From NCBI GenBank assembly GCA_028692535.1, contig JAQUXD010000117.1:1-5259 (forward strand): 5,259 bases of DNA, read 5' to 3'. Each line of letters begins with the position of its first letter. Within the stretch, counting starts at the first letter, position 1. Both the position numbers and the translations under genes were made by a program. The notes under the pieces were generated by a model. It was not told where the DNA came from. It saw only the letters and a list, made by a program, of their open reading frames with translations, and ran no database searches. Below are positions 4,707-5,259 of the stretch, one piece after another. This stretch comes from Eubacteriales bacterium (GTDB taxonomy: Bacteria; Bacillota; Clostridia; Peptostreptococcales; Anaerovoracaceae).

Positions 4707-5259
4707 ATGGGCAAATCGTATCCGACCATCGGCTGCTGCGGCATCGACTGCGGTCTGTGTCCGCGGTACTACACCGAGGGCACATCCAGGTGTCCGGGCT
4801 GCGGAGGCCCGGATTTTGAACGCTTGCATCCGCCATGCGCCCACAAGACTTGCTGCAGTCAGAAGCATGGACTGGAGGTATGCGGGCAGTGTGACGAATT
4901 TCCTTGTATAAAATACGACAGAGAAAAGATCGAACGTGATTCCTTTGTCACGCATCAACGTATTTTTAAGAATCATGAACTGATCGGAAAGATTGGTTTG
5001 AATGCCTTTCTGGAACAGCAAAAGGAACGGATCAGTCTTTTGGAAAAGATGCTGGCCGACTACGACAGCGGACGAGGAAAGAGTTTTTTCTGTCTGGCCT
5101 CTGCGCTGCTTTCGCCTGAGGCTCTCCGGGAAGCTCTGATCGAAGCAGACATCCCCAGCGATCGAAAGGATCGGGAACGCGCATTGCGGGCTGCATTGAC
5201 AAAAAATGCAGAGCTTGAAGGTGTCGTGTTGAAGCTGACGAAATTGTCAAGAAGTGAGT
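4707..5259 (+). CDS. DUF3795 cysteine-rich protein, 3' end cut by window
   Basis: The frame from ATG 4707 stays open for 184 codons to the last base, so the stop lies beyond the window; family members are of about this length, so little is probably missing. A GAGGGGAGG ribosome binding site ends eight bases before the ATG, and the gene starts 38 bp after the acetyltransferase. The first 67 residues are cysteine-rich, with 12 Cys: C10, C11, C15, C18, C29, C32, C44, C49, C50, C59, C62 and C67, arranged as CCGxDCGLC, CPGC, CC and CxxC pairs. This is the DUF3795 signature and suggests a bound zinc or iron-sulfur centre, though the metal is not known. The remainder is helical, with FLEQQKERISLLEKML (about 102-117) likely forming an amphipathic helix. 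No function is established for the family. Confidence 0.88.
   Translation, partial: MGKSYPTIGCCGIDCGLCPRYYTEGTSRCPGCGGPDFERLHPPCAHKTCCSQKHGLEVCGQCDEFPCIKYDREKIERDSFVTHQRIFKNHELIGKIGLNAFLEQQKERISLLEKMLADYDSGRGKSFFCLASALLSPEALREALIEADIPSDRKDRERALRAALTKNAELEGVVLKLTKLSRSE

Noticed and set aside
4562..4819. An 85-codon frame across the GNAT end and DUF3795 start
   Set aside because: It is out of frame with both well-supported genes, has no SD and yields no recognisable motif.

Overview
The window is a compact bacterial chromosomal segment of roughly 50% GC with short intergenic gaps and strong GGAGG-type ribosome binding sites. The protein families point to a Gram-positive, Firmicutes/Clostridia-like host: a PAS-GGDEF protein, a PerR-type Fur regulator, a YbaN/DUF454 protein, and small DUF1801, Imm5-like, GNAT and DUF3795 proteins. 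This taxonomic call is an inference from gene style; there is no rRNA or tRNA marker here.

Layout, left to right. (1) Positions 3-644, plus strand: the 3' end of a gene for a PAS-GGDEF diguanylate cyclase whose upstream part lies outside the window. It is followed by a perfect 13-bp hairpin terminator, and a second hairpin overlaps the end of the facing gene. (2) Positions 705-3019, minus strand: a three-gene operon read leftward, a small DUF454 membrane protein, then a heme catalase, then a PerR/Fur-family peroxide regulator. The gaps are 13 and 31 bp with no terminator between genes. (3) Positions 3020-3199: a 180-bp divergent intergenic region. It has a good leftward promoter, an imperfect 23-bp palindrome over its -10/start region, a long-spaced 8-bp inverted repeat, and a rightward -10 box. 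(4) Positions 3200 to the window end, plus strand: four closely packed small genes, namely a zinc-ribbon DUF1801 protein, an Imm5-like putative immunity protein, a phosphinothricin-acetyltransferase-like GNAT enzyme, and a cysteine-rich DUF3795 protein cut by the window edge.

How the parts may work together. The leftward operon looks like a self-contained peroxide-defence unit: the catalase destroys H2O2, and the regulator encoded at its end probably feeds back on the shared promoter. The rightward cluster has no established pathway. Its spacing (10, 19 and 38 bp, each with its own strong SD) suggests one transcript, and two of its four products carry obvious cysteine metal-binding motifs. 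Because it is transcribed divergently from the peroxide operon, shared control is possible but unproven. The cluster is the part of the window most likely to hold an undescribed system. No mobile elements, CRISPR arrays or RNA genes are visible.
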